From assembly GCF_900156895.1 (NCBI RefSeq), contig NZ_FTPD01000005.1, positions 145,977 to 209,976 on the forward strand: 64,000 nucleotides of DNA. Direction: 5' to 3'. Below are positions 8,850 through 16,726 of this stretch, piece by piece (within the stretch, counting starts at the first letter, position 1; every line of letters begins with the position of its first letter). This DNA is from Mesorhizobium prunaredense. GTDB lineage: Bacteria; Pseudomonadota; Alphaproteobacteria; Rhizobiales; Rhizobiaceae. Position numbers and translations under genes: made by a program. The notes under the pieces are model-generated. The model ran no database searches. It saw only the letters and a program-made list of their open reading frames with translations, and was not told where the DNA came from.

Positions 8850-9135
8850 TTTTTATTTGGGAATATTAGTTGTAGCGTATGATTTTAAGTATGCGCGCGT
8901 CGCTCCCTCTGGCGATAGTGGAGGAGACCTGAAATCAATCTCAGCACCAGGATTCGGAGCCGATGTTCGTGCTGTCGGGGTGGCCTTTTGCCGGCCGGGA
9001 CGGCCCTGTCCTTTGGTACTATATGGCCTGCATGAGAACTTGACTGGCTAGGTTTCGCGAGGCCAACTGGTGCGGTGATCCGTCTCGATCCAGCGGGCTC
9101 GATCTGTCACGTTCCGGGCCAATCGGAGGTTCCCC
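8850..9135. other. Non-coding region before the small secreted protein gene
   Basis: This 286-base stretch lies between the AT-rich segment and the gene at 9,136. It returns to high GC and ends with an AATCGGAGG ribosome site. Reading frames that cross it lack family features. No terminator or repeat was recognised; it probably carries the promoter of the 9,136 gene. Confidence 0.35.
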
Positions 9136-9489
9136 ATGATCAGATTCGTCGGCTTTTCGAGCTTGCCGCTGTTGTTCACGTCGGCCCTGGCCTTCGCCAA
9201 TCCGGCCGGCGCCGCCTCAGATTATCCGACGGTGACGGTTGTCGACTATGTGCTCGGCTGCATGCAGACGAATGGCCAGACACGTCAGGCGCTGGAGAGC
9301 TGTTCCTGCTCGATCGACGTCATCGCCTCGATCCTTCCATTCGAGGATTATGAAAGGGCCGAGACCTTCAAGAGCATGTCCCTGACGACAGGGGAGCGTT
9401 CGGGACTGTTCCGCGAAAGCGCGCCGGCAAAAGCCGCAGGCACGGAACTGAAGCGCGCGCAGGCGGAAGCCGACGTGCGCTGCTTTTAG
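9136..9489 (+). CDS. Small secreted cysteine-containing protein, function unknown
   Basis: This 117-residue protein has a signal peptide (hydrophobic core about residues 8-20, cleavage near AGAASDYP). Four cysteines, at GCMQ, CSCS and the penultimate residue, could form disulfides. A strong GGAGG precedes the ATG. It lies divergent to xoxF and convergent with the SoxYZ-like gene, so an accessory periplasmic role in methanol oxidation is plausible but unproven. No domain was recognised. Confidence 0.7.
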   Translation: MIRFVGFSSLPLLFTSALAFANPAGAASDYPTVTVVDYVLGCMQTNGQTRQALESCSCSIDVIASILPFEDYERAETFKSMSLTTGERSGLFRESAPAKAAGTELKRAQAEADVRCF

Positions 9490-9535
9490 ACGCCGTATAA
9501 GACCGCCGACAGCAGCTGCATACGGTTTCGAGGCT

Positions 9536-10399
9536 TCAGAGTCCCGTAGCCTCCAGCGGCCATTGATTGCGAAATACCTTGCCATCCGTATCGATCGCTT
9601 CGACCTGGATTTGGCCAGTGCCGTGCGCGGTGAAATCGAACCGGAAATTGGGATCTTCCGAAATCGATATCCCCCCTTCCATCGACAGGATCAGCCGGTC
9701 TGCCTGCGAGATCGACAGTTTCTGAACGAAATGCGCGGGGATGAAATACTGGGTCAGCGGGTTGCGCTGCAGGCCCGAATTGTTCGGGTGGCGGATCATC
9801 AGCTGCAATTCCTGCGCCTTTGTCATCGTCTCTTGCGGCGGGAATTGGCGCAGCTTCATCTGCCCCATTGTCGCCATCGCCTCGTCCTGGTTCTTGAGCG
9901 CCGGGGCGGAGCATCCGCCCGACGCCTTGACGAAGGTCTGGGCCATGTGAAGCTCGCCGCCCTGTGTCTCTGCTATGGCGCGCAGATAGGAATAGTCATC
10001 GACGCGCACGCGCGTCGACAGATGCGTCACGCCGGCGTCCTTGCCGATCTCGAACGTCGCCGCCACCGGCGCTGGATTGACGTCGATGATCAAGGTGACG
10101 GATTTGATGCCGGCGGGCGCCTTGGCCGGGTCGATATAGATGTCGACGGGCACGATGGCGGCATCCTGCGCCCGCTTCGGCGCCTCGATCCTGACGACGC
10201 CGCTATCGACCAGAATTGCCCGATCGCCGAACACGTCGCCTTTCAGATCCTGCCAGATCCTGTCCGAAGAGGCGGTTGTCTGCTGGGCGTTGGCGGCGCC
10301 GGAGGCGCCAATGAGCGCGCCGACGGCCACGAGAATCGCGGCAAAGACGGTTGCAAGCGGCAAGCCGAGCTGCCGGCTCCGGTAAGCGTGGTTCTGCAT
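9536..10399 (-). CDS. Quinoprotein dehydrogenase-associated SoxYZ-like carrier
   Basis: This 287-residue exported protein has a signal peptide to about residue 39 and fused SoxY-like and SoxZ-like halves. The SoxY half carries GGCSAPALKN (Cys163), resembling the carrier cysteine of SoxY but internal, not at a C-terminal GGCGG. Such fused carriers occur next to PQQ dehydrogenase genes; the cargo is unknown. The ATG at 10,399 follows GGTGGAGG and starts the signal peptide. It is the last gene of the operon that begins at 14,275. Confidence 0.85.
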   Translation of the reverse strand: MQNHAYRSRQLGLPLATVFAAILVAVGALIGASGAANAQQTTASSDRIWQDLKGDVFGDRAILVDSGVVRIEAPKRAQDAAIVPVDIYIDPAKAPAGIKSVTLIIDVNPAPVAATFEIGKDAGVTHLSTRVRVDDYSYLRAIAETQGGELHMAQTFVKASGGCSAPALKNQDEAMATMGQMKLRQFPPQETMTKAQELQLMIRHPNNSGLQRNPLTQYFIPAHFVQKLSISQADRLILSMEGGISISEDPNFRFDFTAHGTGQIQVEAIDTDGKVFRNQWPLEATGL

Positions 10400-10504
10400 T
10401 TCGATGCCTCCACCAATGTCAAAGAGGTGGTGCCCAGGCCGAAGTCGAGGATAGACCCTTGACGATGCGTTGGCAAATCGATCCACAGCGCTTGTCGCTG
10501 TGAT

Positions 10505-11476
10505 CTATTCCCATTCGAGTTCGGCAAAGGCGGCTGTTGCATTGCGCTCGTTGTAGTCGTCGAACAGATGCCAATTGCCCCGTTCGCTTGCGCCGGCGGT
10601 CTTGACGGCGTCGCGGAGCGGCATCCCGTCGGCAATCGCCTTGCGAATATCGCGCGCCAGAATTTCGAAATAGCGCCGCTGCGCCGTCAGCGCCGCCGGC
10701 CAGTCGGCCGGCACCGGGCCATGACCCGGCACGACGCGCACTGCGCCGATCGCGGCGAGCGCATCCATCTGGCGAAGCCAGCCGAGCAGCGATCCGTCCA
10801 GCGTCGGCACGGAACCGATGAAAACCAGATCGCCGGCAAACAGCGTGCGGGTCGCGCTGTCGAAGACGGTCAGGTCGTTGTCGGTGTGAGCCGCCTTCCA
10901 TGCCTGCAATTCGAGCACGCGTCCGCCAAGGTCGAGCTGCAGGCGGTCGTCGACCAGTATCGTCGGCGGTATGATCTCGATCCCCTTGATGAGCGCGTCG
11001 CCGATCTGTTCGCGAAAGCTCTGCAGGTAGAAGGCGCCGCGCGCCTCGAACGCGCGCGGCAGATTGTGGTGGCCGACGATGGTGGCGCTGATTTGCCGGA
11101 ACGCCGCGTTGCCGAAGACATGGTCGGGGTGCATGTGGGTGTTGATCAGGTAGCGGACCGGGCTGGCGCTTATCTTGCCGATCGCGGCGATGAGGGCGTT
11201 CGCCTCGATCAGGCTGCCGCCGCTGTCGATGACGGCGACGGCGTCGGTGCCGACGACGACGCCGAGGTTGGAGATCGCGCCCTGGTTGGCGGCGCTCATC
11301 AATTCATCGACGCCCTGGAAAGCGAAGACGCCGTCGGCGACTTTCCTGAGCTTGAATTCAAGGCCGTAGGCTGCGGCGAGAGCGGATCGCCCGAGGCAAC
11401 AGGGCAGCATCGCGGCGCTGACCGCGGTGCAGGCGAAGCCGTTCACAAGCTTGCGTCGTATCCTGTCGATCGGCAT
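10505..11476 (-). CDS. Quinoprotein relay system zinc metallohydrolase (SoxH-related)
   Basis: This 323-residue exported metallo-beta-lactamase-fold protein has HMHPDH (residues 114-119), the HxHxDH zinc motif, with further metal-ligand candidates at AGDL and VPGHGP. The N-terminus (RRKLVNGFACTAVSAAML) resembles a Tat-like or Sec signal. This SoxH-related family co-occurs with the SoxYZ-like carrier and PQQ dehydrogenases; a thioester or persulfide cargo is only a guess. A GGGAGGA site precedes its ATG. It lies 31 bases after the ABC ATPase gene. Confidence 0.86.
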   Translation of the reverse strand: MPIDRIRRKLVNGFACTAVSAAMLPCCLGRSALAAAYGLEFKLRKVADGVFAFQGVDELMSAANQGAISNLGVVVGTDAVAVIDSGGSLIEANALIAAIGKISASPVRYLINTHMHPDHVFGNAAFRQISATIVGHHNLPRAFEARGAFYLQSFREQIGDALIKGIEIIPPTILVDDRLQLDLGGRVLELQAWKAAHTDNDLTVFDSATRTLFAGDLVFIGSVPTLDGSLLGWLRQMDALAAIGAVRVVPGHGPVPADWPAALTAQRRYFEILARDIRKAIADGMPLRDAVKTAGASERGNWHLFDDYNERNATAAFAELEWE

Positions 11477-11507
11477 GGCTTCCTCCCGATTCCGAACTGC
11501 AAGGCGA

Positions 11508-12248
11508 TCAGGCCACGCCCGGAAATTTTTGCTGGAACGACCGCAAAAGGTCGCTCATCACCTGTGGATTGCGATAGTGCCGCGGCAGCTTTACGTCGAA
11601 CATGCCGAGCACATGGGCCGGCCGTTGCGCGAGCACGATGATGCGGTCCGACAGCATCAGGGCCTCGCGCAGATTGTGGGTTACCATCAGGGCGGTCGTG
11701 GGCCGCGCCGACCACACGGTCAAAAGCAGGTGCCGAAGCCGCTCGGCGGTCCGTTCGTCGAGTGAGGCAAAGGGTTCGTCCAGGAACAGCACCGCCGGTT
11801 CGGTGGCGAAGGCCCTGGCAAGCGCTGCCCTGCGCGCAAGGCCAAGCGAAAGCTCGGCCGGATAGAGCGAGCGCATGCCGGCGAGGCCGAGCGTGTCGAA
11901 CAGCCCATCGAGTTTTTTCGTCCTCAGGCTTTTCGGCAGCGCCAGCCTGACATTCTGCTCTACCGTCCGCCACGGCAGCAAGACCGGCTCCTGGAATACG
12001 GCGGCGATCCGGTCGGAGCCGCCTTCGGGCAGTTGGAACGAGCCGGAAAAGTCCTTGTCCAACCCAAGCAGGATGCGCAGCGTCGTGGTCTTGCCGCAGC
12101 CGGACGGCCCCAGCAAGCAGGCGAATTCGCCTTGCCGGACCTCGAAGGAGAGGTCCTGGAGCGCCTTGATCGAGACGCCTTGCGCGGACCTGAAGGTCTT
12201 TTCGGCGATGTCGACCCTAAGCGGGACGACGCCGCCAACGGGTTGCAT
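11508..12248 (-). CDS. ABC transporter ATP-binding protein (NitT/TauT type) with atypical signature
   Basis: This 246-residue ATPase has Walker A GPSGCGKTT, Walker B VLFLDEP and the H-loop VTHN. The signature motif reads LSLGLARR where LSGGQ or LSGGM is usual, which is distinctive. The ATG at 12,248 overlaps the permease gene by 32 bases; a TTG further upstream is less likely. With the permease and binding protein it forms an importer whose substrate is unknown. Its operon with the SoxYZ-like and metallohydrolase genes ties it to the methanol dehydrogenase locus. Confidence 0.87.
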   Translation of the reverse strand: MQPVGGVVPLRVDIAEKTFRSAQGVSIKALQDLSFEVRQGEFACLLGPSGCGKTTTLRILLGLDKDFSGSFQLPEGGSDRIAAVFQEPVLLPWRTVEQNVRLALPKSLRTKKLDGLFDTLGLAGMRSLYPAELSLGLARRAALARAFATEPAVLFLDEPFASLDERTAERLRHLLLTVWSARPTTALMVTHNLREALMLSDRIIVLAQRPAHVLGMFDVKLPRHYRNPQVMSDLLRSFQQKFPGVA

Positions 12249-13044
12249 GTCGTTCAACGGGCTGCACCAGAAAGAGTTCGATGACAAGCATCACCGCCAC
12301 GAAAGCCAGGGTGTAGGCAAGGATGGCGGCGACGTCGAAGAGCTGGAAATAAAGATAGATCTGGAAGCCGACGCCGTTGGAGCGGCCGAGCAGTTCGACC
12401 ACCAGGACGATCTTCCAGATGAGAGCGATGCCGGATCGTGAGGCGGCGGCAAGATAGGGCTGCAGTTGCGGCAGCAGGACATGGCGAATGCGGTCGAGGA
12501 GACCAAAGCGGTAGACGGCGGCCATTTCGGCGTAACTCGGATCAAGCGCCCTGGCGCCTTCGCGCATCGTCACCACGACATTCGGGATCTTGTTGACGGC
12601 AACCGCGCCAATCGCCGCCGCTTCGTTGAGGCCGAACCAGATGTAGGCGAGCACGATGACGACCAGCGCGGGAATGTTGAGGAACAGGACCACCCAGGGA
12701 GAGAAGAACCGGTCTGCGCGGCGGTGGCTACCGAGGAGCACGCCGATGACCGAGCCAGCAACCATCGCGACGACATATGCCGCGGCAACCCGGCCGAGCG
12801 TCGCGCCGAGATGGTAGAAAAGATCGCCGTTCGCCGCCTCTGCGAGCAGCACCTGCCAGACCAGTCCCGGCCCTGGAAAGGCACGGCTCGGCCAGGCATT
12901 TGCCGCAAGGCCCCACAGCAGGCCTAGCCCGAACAGAGAGGCCGCGACCGTCAGCACCGGTGTCAGCGCCGCTGCCAGGCCGGATTGGCTGGACATGCCG
13001 ACCGCAGCGCCAGGCGGGCGATCGCCGATATCAGGTGCGCTCAT
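12217..13044 (-). CDS. ABC transporter permease (NitT/TauT type)
   Basis: This 275-residue membrane protein has about six hydrophobic segments and a binding-protein-dependent permease loop (EGARALDPSYAEMAAVYRFG, about residues 161-180), where the ATPase docks. The start ATG forms an ATGA overlap with the binding-protein stop, giving a tight operon. The nearest families transport nitrate, sulfonates, thiamine precursors or similar small molecules; the substrate cannot be read from the sequence. Confidence 0.88.
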   Translation of the reverse strand: MSAPDIGDRPPGAAVGMSSQSGLAAALTPVLTVAASLFGLGLLWGLAANAWPSRAFPGPGLVWQVLLAEAANGDLFYHLGATLGRVAAAYVVAMVAGSVIGVLLGSHRRADRFFSPWVVLFLNIPALVVIVLAYIWFGLNEAAAIGAVAVNKIPNVVVTMREGARALDPSYAEMAAVYRFGLLDRIRHVLLPQLQPYLAAASRSGIALIWKIVLVVELLGRSNGVGFQIYLYFQLFDVAAILAYTLAFVAVMLVIELFLVQPVERHATRWRRRPA

Positions 13045-14027
13045 TGCGGGGGTACCTGCCAGAACGTTCCGGGCGCCATCTCGGGCGCGCGGCCGACCAG
13101 CTTTTCGCCGCCGATCTCGGCCAGCACGCGGTAGAGCTTGCCGGCGTCGGCCGCATCCTCGGCGACGGGGCGTCTGGGAATGCCCCCGCGATAGCGGTCA
13201 CGCAGTTTTGCCAGTTCCTCGCCTTGCGCGCGGATGACAGGCGCAAGGCGCAGCCACTCATCGTCGGATCTGGCCAGCAAGTCCTTGGACTGCGCCGAAG
13301 CCTTGATGAAGCCCCCGATAGCGTCCGGATGTTCGTTCGCCCATTTGTCATGAAAGACATAGCCGAGCGCCGATACGGCGCCCGAGGCCCCGAGCGCTTT
13401 CGCCGCAGCATCGGCGCCGATCAGCCGACGAAAGCCGTTGGCCTCGAGCCGGGCGCAAAAATGCCAGAAATTGAGCACCGCATCGAGCTCGCCCTGCATC
13501 GCCTTTTCCGAAATCAGCGGCGGCGCGCCAAAGACGATGTCGCTGGTTGCCGGCAGGTCGAGGCCGTGATCGCGTCTGGCCAGCGCCTGGATCAGCAGCC
13601 AGCTTTTATCGAGAGGTCCGCCGGCGACGCCGAGCTTTTTTCCCCTGAGATCGGTGATCGTCCGGATCGGCACTCCCTCCTTCACCATGATCGCCCCGAC
13701 GGCGGTCGAATAGGGGACCAATGTGAGGTCGACGCCTTCGGAGCGCTGGCGCGAGACCCACAGCCAGTCGGAGACGATCATGTCGATCGCGCCGGCCAGC
13801 ATGGCGACGTTGGTCGCATCCTCGCCGGCGAAATCGACGACCTCCAGATCGATGCCGTTGGCTGCGTCGAATCTGTGGTGCTTCAGCGTGTCAAGCGCCC
13901 AGCTCACGGTGCCGAATTTTAGCACACCGATGCGAACCCTGTTCGTGGCGAAGGAGGGCTTTGGGACAACCGCTGCGGCTGTTCCAAGAGCTGCCAGCCG
14001 GAGCGTTCCTCGACGCGAAATCATCAT
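13041..14027 (-). CDS. ABC transporter substrate-binding protein (NitT/TauT type)
   Basis: This 328-residue exported protein starts with a Tat-like signal (ISRRGTLRLAALGTAAAVV) and continues with the SsuA/NitT-family fold (VRIGVLKFGTVSWALDTLK; TDLRGKKLGV). Two ATG codons at 14,027 and 14,024 follow GGGAGGAG; the first is annotated. It probably captures a small periplasmic molecule for the downstream permease and ATPase. The genomic link to XoxF suggests a ligand relevant to PQQ or metal-dependent oxidation, but this is inference. Confidence 0.87.
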   Translation of the reverse strand: MMISRRGTLRLAALGTAAAVVPKPSFATNRVRIGVLKFGTVSWALDTLKHHRFDAANGIDLEVVDFAGEDATNVAMLAGAIDMIVSDWLWVSRQRSEGVDLTLVPYSTAVGAIMVKEGVPIRTITDLRGKKLGVAGGPLDKSWLLIQALARRDHGLDLPATSDIVFGAPPLISEKAMQGELDAVLNFWHFCARLEANGFRRLIGADAAAKALGASGAVSALGYVFHDKWANEHPDAIGGFIKASAQSKDLLARSDDEWLRLAPVIRAQGEELAKLRDRYRGGIPRRPVAEDAADAGKLYRVLAEIGGEKLVGRAPEMAPGTFWQVPPQ

Positions 14028-14065
14028 GATGTCTCCTCCCGGGGCCATAACAGGCCGGGCGCCGA

Positions 14066-14275
14066 TCAGATCGCACGGTCTTTGTTCGGGAAAGCGCATT
14101 TCCAGCGCCTGACCTTGAGGGTCGGGTGTTCCTGCGACCATTTCGCGATTTCGGTGGGCGCCAGCATCATGCATTGGAACAGAGAGCCGCGGCTCTCGAA
14201 ATAGAGATGTTCGTCTCGGCAATTGCCCGGATTGGCAATCAGGCAAACCATCAAGATGAGGTCGACCATATCCAT
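14066..14275 (-). CDS. Small conserved protein, paralogue of the one at 35.4 kb
   Basis: This 69-residue protein has a short hydrophobic N-terminus (VDLILMVCLIA), then Cys residues and the C-terminal pattern HPTLKVRRWKC. An AGAGG site six bases before the ATG supports it as a real gene. It aligns with the 66-residue protein at 35,367: both share MVCL, a Cys six to eight residues later, A-x-W, HP and RW. It leads the transporter/SoxYZ-like operon. Function is unknown; a secreted or membrane-anchored peptide is likely. Confidence 0.7.
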   Translation of the reverse strand: MDMVDLILMVCLIANPGNCRDEHLYFESRGSLFQCMMLAPTEIAKWSQEHPTLKVRRWKCAFPNKDRAI

Positions 14276-14552
14276 TCAGCACCTCTTGCGCGCTTGAAGA
14301 CGCCCGCTTTGGCGAAATCCGGCCCGATCCGCGAACCTGGACAAAATCGCCAACTGCCGGAGTCCCGAGGTGCCCATGGAAAACCGGAATGGTTGAGGCT
14401 ACGCGTTCGCCCGATGGCCGTCAACAAAGGCGAATGGATTGGGTCTACCGGAGCCGACCGCGCTCTGAACTTCGGGGGAGGTCGCCGATACCTGAAACAA
14501 AACCCGCCTCGGGGCGGGGCGTGAGCGGCCGCAAGACAATCGCTTCCGTTTG
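14276..14552. other. Non-coding region between two operons
   Basis: This stretch lies upstream of the small gene at 14,066-14,275 and up to the palindromic repeat. No frame shows a recognised family. It should include the promoter of the minus-strand transporter operon; no clear -35/-10 pair was identified. Confidence 0.4.
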
Positions 14553-14731
14553 CGCTGCCCCTCATTGCCCTGCCGGGCATTTCTCCCCGTATAGTGACGG
14601 GGAGAAAGACGCCTTCGCATTGGATTTCGCCAATCTCCAGCGCTGCAGAAAGGGCGCCGGCGTTGCGGCCAGCCCCCTTCGCCCCGTCACTATACGGGGA
14701 GAAGGTGCCGGCAGGCGGATGAGGGGCAGCG
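14553..14731. repeat. Palindromic intergenic repeat (RIME-like)
   Basis: Two arms, 14,553-14,606 and 14,682-14,731, are inverted copies of each other. Each holds GCTGCCCCTCAT, a CTGCCGG segment and CTCCCCGTATAGTGACGGGG. That last block is itself a hairpin (CCCCGT/ACGGGG). About 75 bases of unrelated sequence lie between the arms. Structure and wording match the short palindromic intergenic elements widespread in rhizobial genomes. No coding capacity is supported. Confidence 0.8.
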
Positions 14732-14964
14732 CCGACGTCGACAGTCGCCAATACGACTTGGACGCGCTCCTTTGTCCGAAGCGATTGCCTGTGCGAACCG
14801 CTGCATGGTTGACATCGCTCATCTGCTGGGTAGCTTCCAGGATGCAGGCGCTGCAACTCCACAAGGGAGACGTTTTCGCTCTGCATAAAACGACGCATGC
14901 CGATGATCAGACAAAGGCATGCGCAAATCGTCCAGGGCACCTTGACGATCAATGAGGAAATGCC

Positions 14965-15345
14965 ATGCGTGCAGTCGCATTTTTCGCCGTCGTGTCCGTT
15001 GCGACGTTCATGACAAACCAATCGCAGGCACAGGATGCCGCCGCGGGTGAGAAGGTCTTCGCCAAATGCAAGGCCTGCCACGTCGTCGACGAGGACAAGA
15101 ACAAGATCGGTCCGTCATTGAGCGGCGTTATCGGCCGGACGGCCGGCACGCATCCGGGGTTCAAATATTCCAAACCGATGACCGAGGCGGGTAAATCCGG
15201 CGTCAAATGGGACGAAGCCACGCTGACGACCTATCTTCGCGATCCCAAGGCCATGATCAAAGGCACGAAGATGGCGTTTCCCGGTCTCAAGAAGGACGAG
15301 GATCTCGCCAACGTCATCGCCTATCTGAAGCAATTCTCCAAATAG
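14965..15345 (+). CDS. Class I c-type cytochrome (c2/c550-like)
   Basis: This 126-residue exported cytochrome c has a signal peptide cleaved near SQAQDA, one haem motif CKACH (Cys35, Cys38, His39) and a likely axial Met103 in GTKMAFPG. The ending VIAYLKQF is typical of soluble cytochrome c2/c550. It could carry electrons from XoxG to the terminal oxidase. GAGGAAATGCC precedes the ATG. It is monocistronic and convergent with the Calvin operon. Confidence 0.9.
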   Translation: MRAVAFFAVVSVATFMTNQSQAQDAAAGEKVFAKCKACHVVDEDKNKIGPSLSGVIGRTAGTHPGFKYSKPMTEAGKSGVKWDEATLTTYLRDPKAMIKGTKMAFPGLKKDEDLANVIAYLKQFSK

Positions 15346-15346
15346 C

Positions 15347-15390
15347 CCGGTTCTTCCGCAGGAAGTAACCGGTTCTTCCGCAGGAAGTAG
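15347..15390 (+). repeat. Tandem 22-bp duplication after the cytochrome gene
   Basis: Two adjacent 22-base copies (15,347-15,368 and 15,369-15,390) differ only at the last base. Each holds CTTCCGCAGGAAG, which can fold into a small hairpin. The repeat begins one base after the cytochrome stop. It may be a slippage product or two successive stem-loops. Confidence 0.8.
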
Positions 15391-15399
15391 CCCGACTTC

Positions 15400-15429
15400 G
15401 CCGGCCGTTCGAAACTGCGTTCGGCCGGC
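15400..15429. terminator. Hairpin between convergent cytochrome and cbb genes
   Basis: Arms GCCGGCCG (15,400-15,407) and CGGCCGGC (15,422-15,429) are perfect complements around a 14-base loop, between two convergent genes. It lacks a T-run on either side. Its place suggests a bidirectional transcript end, possibly Rho-assisted. Confidence 0.4.
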
Positions 15430-15455
15430 GCCCGCCCTGGGCGGTTGGGCGCCGG

Positions 15456-16151
15456 TCAAGTGGCGTCTTGCAGCATGGCGGAAGGCAGATCAAGCAGGCT
15501 GTCGCAAACGAGGTCGGCGCCAAGCTCTTCAACGGGAGTTTGGGTGTAGCCGCCACGCAGCAGAATGACCGGCATGCCGGCGGCGCGGGCGGCGGCCACG
15601 TCGGCGCCGCTGTCTCCGACCATCAGCGTGTCGCGAGGTTCGACCTGGAGCTGGTCGAGCGCCAGCAGCAGAGCGTCGGGCGCCGGTTTCAGGCAAGTTA
15701 CCGCGTCTCCGCCGACGATCGCGCCGAGATGCTCCGTCAGCCCGAAATGCAGCAGGATTTCGCGAGCCGCCAGCTGCGGCTTGTTGGTCACCACGCCCAT
15801 GGCTATTCCGCTCAAATGGAAGTGGGTGAGAACCTCCCTGACGCCGGGCATCAGCCTTGTCAGGCCGGTCAGATGTCTGCGGTAGATCGGCGCCATGACG
15901 CGGTTGGCTTCATCGAGCGCGCTGCCGAGAAGCGGCGCGCCGGATGCCGCGAAGGCGCGCTCGATCAGTTTCCTGACGCCGCCGCCGATCATCGCCCTGA
16001 CCTGTTCCAGGCGCAGCGGCGGCAGATCGCGGCCGGCCAGCAGCTCGTTGACGGCGGCGGTTATGTCAGGCGCCGAATCGACCAGCGTGCCGTCGAGGTC
16101 GAACAGGATCGCTTTCGGCGATCGAAACCGCCTGCCTGCGCCGACGTTCAT
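15456..16151 (-). CDS. gph: Phosphoglycolate phosphatase (HAD family)
   Basis: This 231-residue HAD hydrolase has motif I FDLDGTLVDS, motif II VVTNK and motif IV GDSGADVAAARAAG. In autotrophs the enzyme (Gph/CbbZ) removes 2-phosphoglycolate made when RuBisCO reacts with oxygen. The ATG at 16,151 overlaps the preceding stop as ATGA and has GAAGGA upstream, so it is chosen over a GTG five codons earlier. It is the last gene of the Calvin operon, which supports the assignment. Confidence 0.9.
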   Translation of the reverse strand: MNVGAGRRFRSPKAILFDLDGTLVDSAPDITAAVNELLAGRDLPPLRLEQVRAMIGGGVRKLIERAFAASGAPLLGSALDEANRVMAPIYRRHLTGLTRLMPGVREVLTHFHLSGIAMGVVTNKPQLAAREILLHFGLTEHLGAIVGGDAVTCLKPAPDALLLALDQLQVEPRDTLMVGDSGADVAAARAAGMPVILLRGGYTQTPVEELGADLVCDSLLDLPSAMLQDAT

Positions 16152-16705
16152 GCAGCATCCTTCCACTTGATCGAGCAGCCGATCGAAGCGATCTGGTCCA
16201 GCGGTCCGTCGCCGGTTCGGGCAATTTGTCTCATCGCCTCGAAAAGGTCGCGTCTTAGTCCGGGCGGTCCGGCGTCGCGTCGCGCCGCGTCCAGCCGGCC
16301 GCGATATTGCAGCGTCAATTCACTGTTGAGCCCGAAGAAATCCGGAGTGCAAACGGCTCCATAGGCACGCGCCACCGTCTGGCGCTCGTCGTGGAGGTAG
16401 GGGAAAGTGAAGCCGTTCGCCCTGGCGAAGAGCTTCATGTTGTCGAAGGAATCATCCGGATAGGCGTCGGCATCGTTGGAGTTGATCGCGACAAAGCCGA
16501 TGCCTTCGGGCTTGAGGTCGTTGGCATCGCGGACGATGCGGGAAATCACCGCCTTCACGTAAGGGCAGTGGTTGCAGATGAAGGCCACCACCAGCCCGTT
16601 CGGACCGGCGTGGCTGAAGATCGAATGCGATTTGCCGTCGACGCCGGGCAAGACGGCATCGATGGCTTGCCAGCCGAAATCGCAGACAGGTGGGATTGCC
16701 CCCAT
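16148..16705 (-). CDS. Thioredoxin-like/peroxiredoxin-type protein in the cbb operon
   Basis: This 185-residue thioredoxin-fold protein of the AhpC/TSA or redoxin class has CNHCPYV (Cys44 and Cys47) where the redox-active cysteines are expected. It has no signal peptide, so it acts in the cytoplasm. It sits between the epimerase and phosphatase genes, with ATGA coupling to the latter. A role in redox control or protection of Calvin enzymes is inferred from context only. Confidence 0.82.
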   Translation of the reverse strand: MGAIPPVCDFGWQAIDAVLPGVDGKSHSIFSHAGPNGLVVAFICNHCPYVKAVISRIVRDANDLKPEGIGFVAINSNDADAYPDDSFDNMKLFARANGFTFPYLHDERQTVARAYGAVCTPDFFGLNSELTLQYRGRLDAARRDAGPPGLRRDLFEAMRQIARTGDGPLDQIASIGCSIKWKDAA

Positions 16706-16726
16706 ATTGTCCTCCGATGAAATGGT

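Noticed and set aside
9536..10399. True SoxY sulfur-oxidation carrier
   Set aside because: No C-terminal GGCGG and no other sox genes; the fused, internally cysteinated form belongs to the quinoprotein-associated family.
14389..14955. Open frame across the palindromic repeat
   Set aside because: The sequence is the repeat element itself; no codon bias or motif supports a protein.
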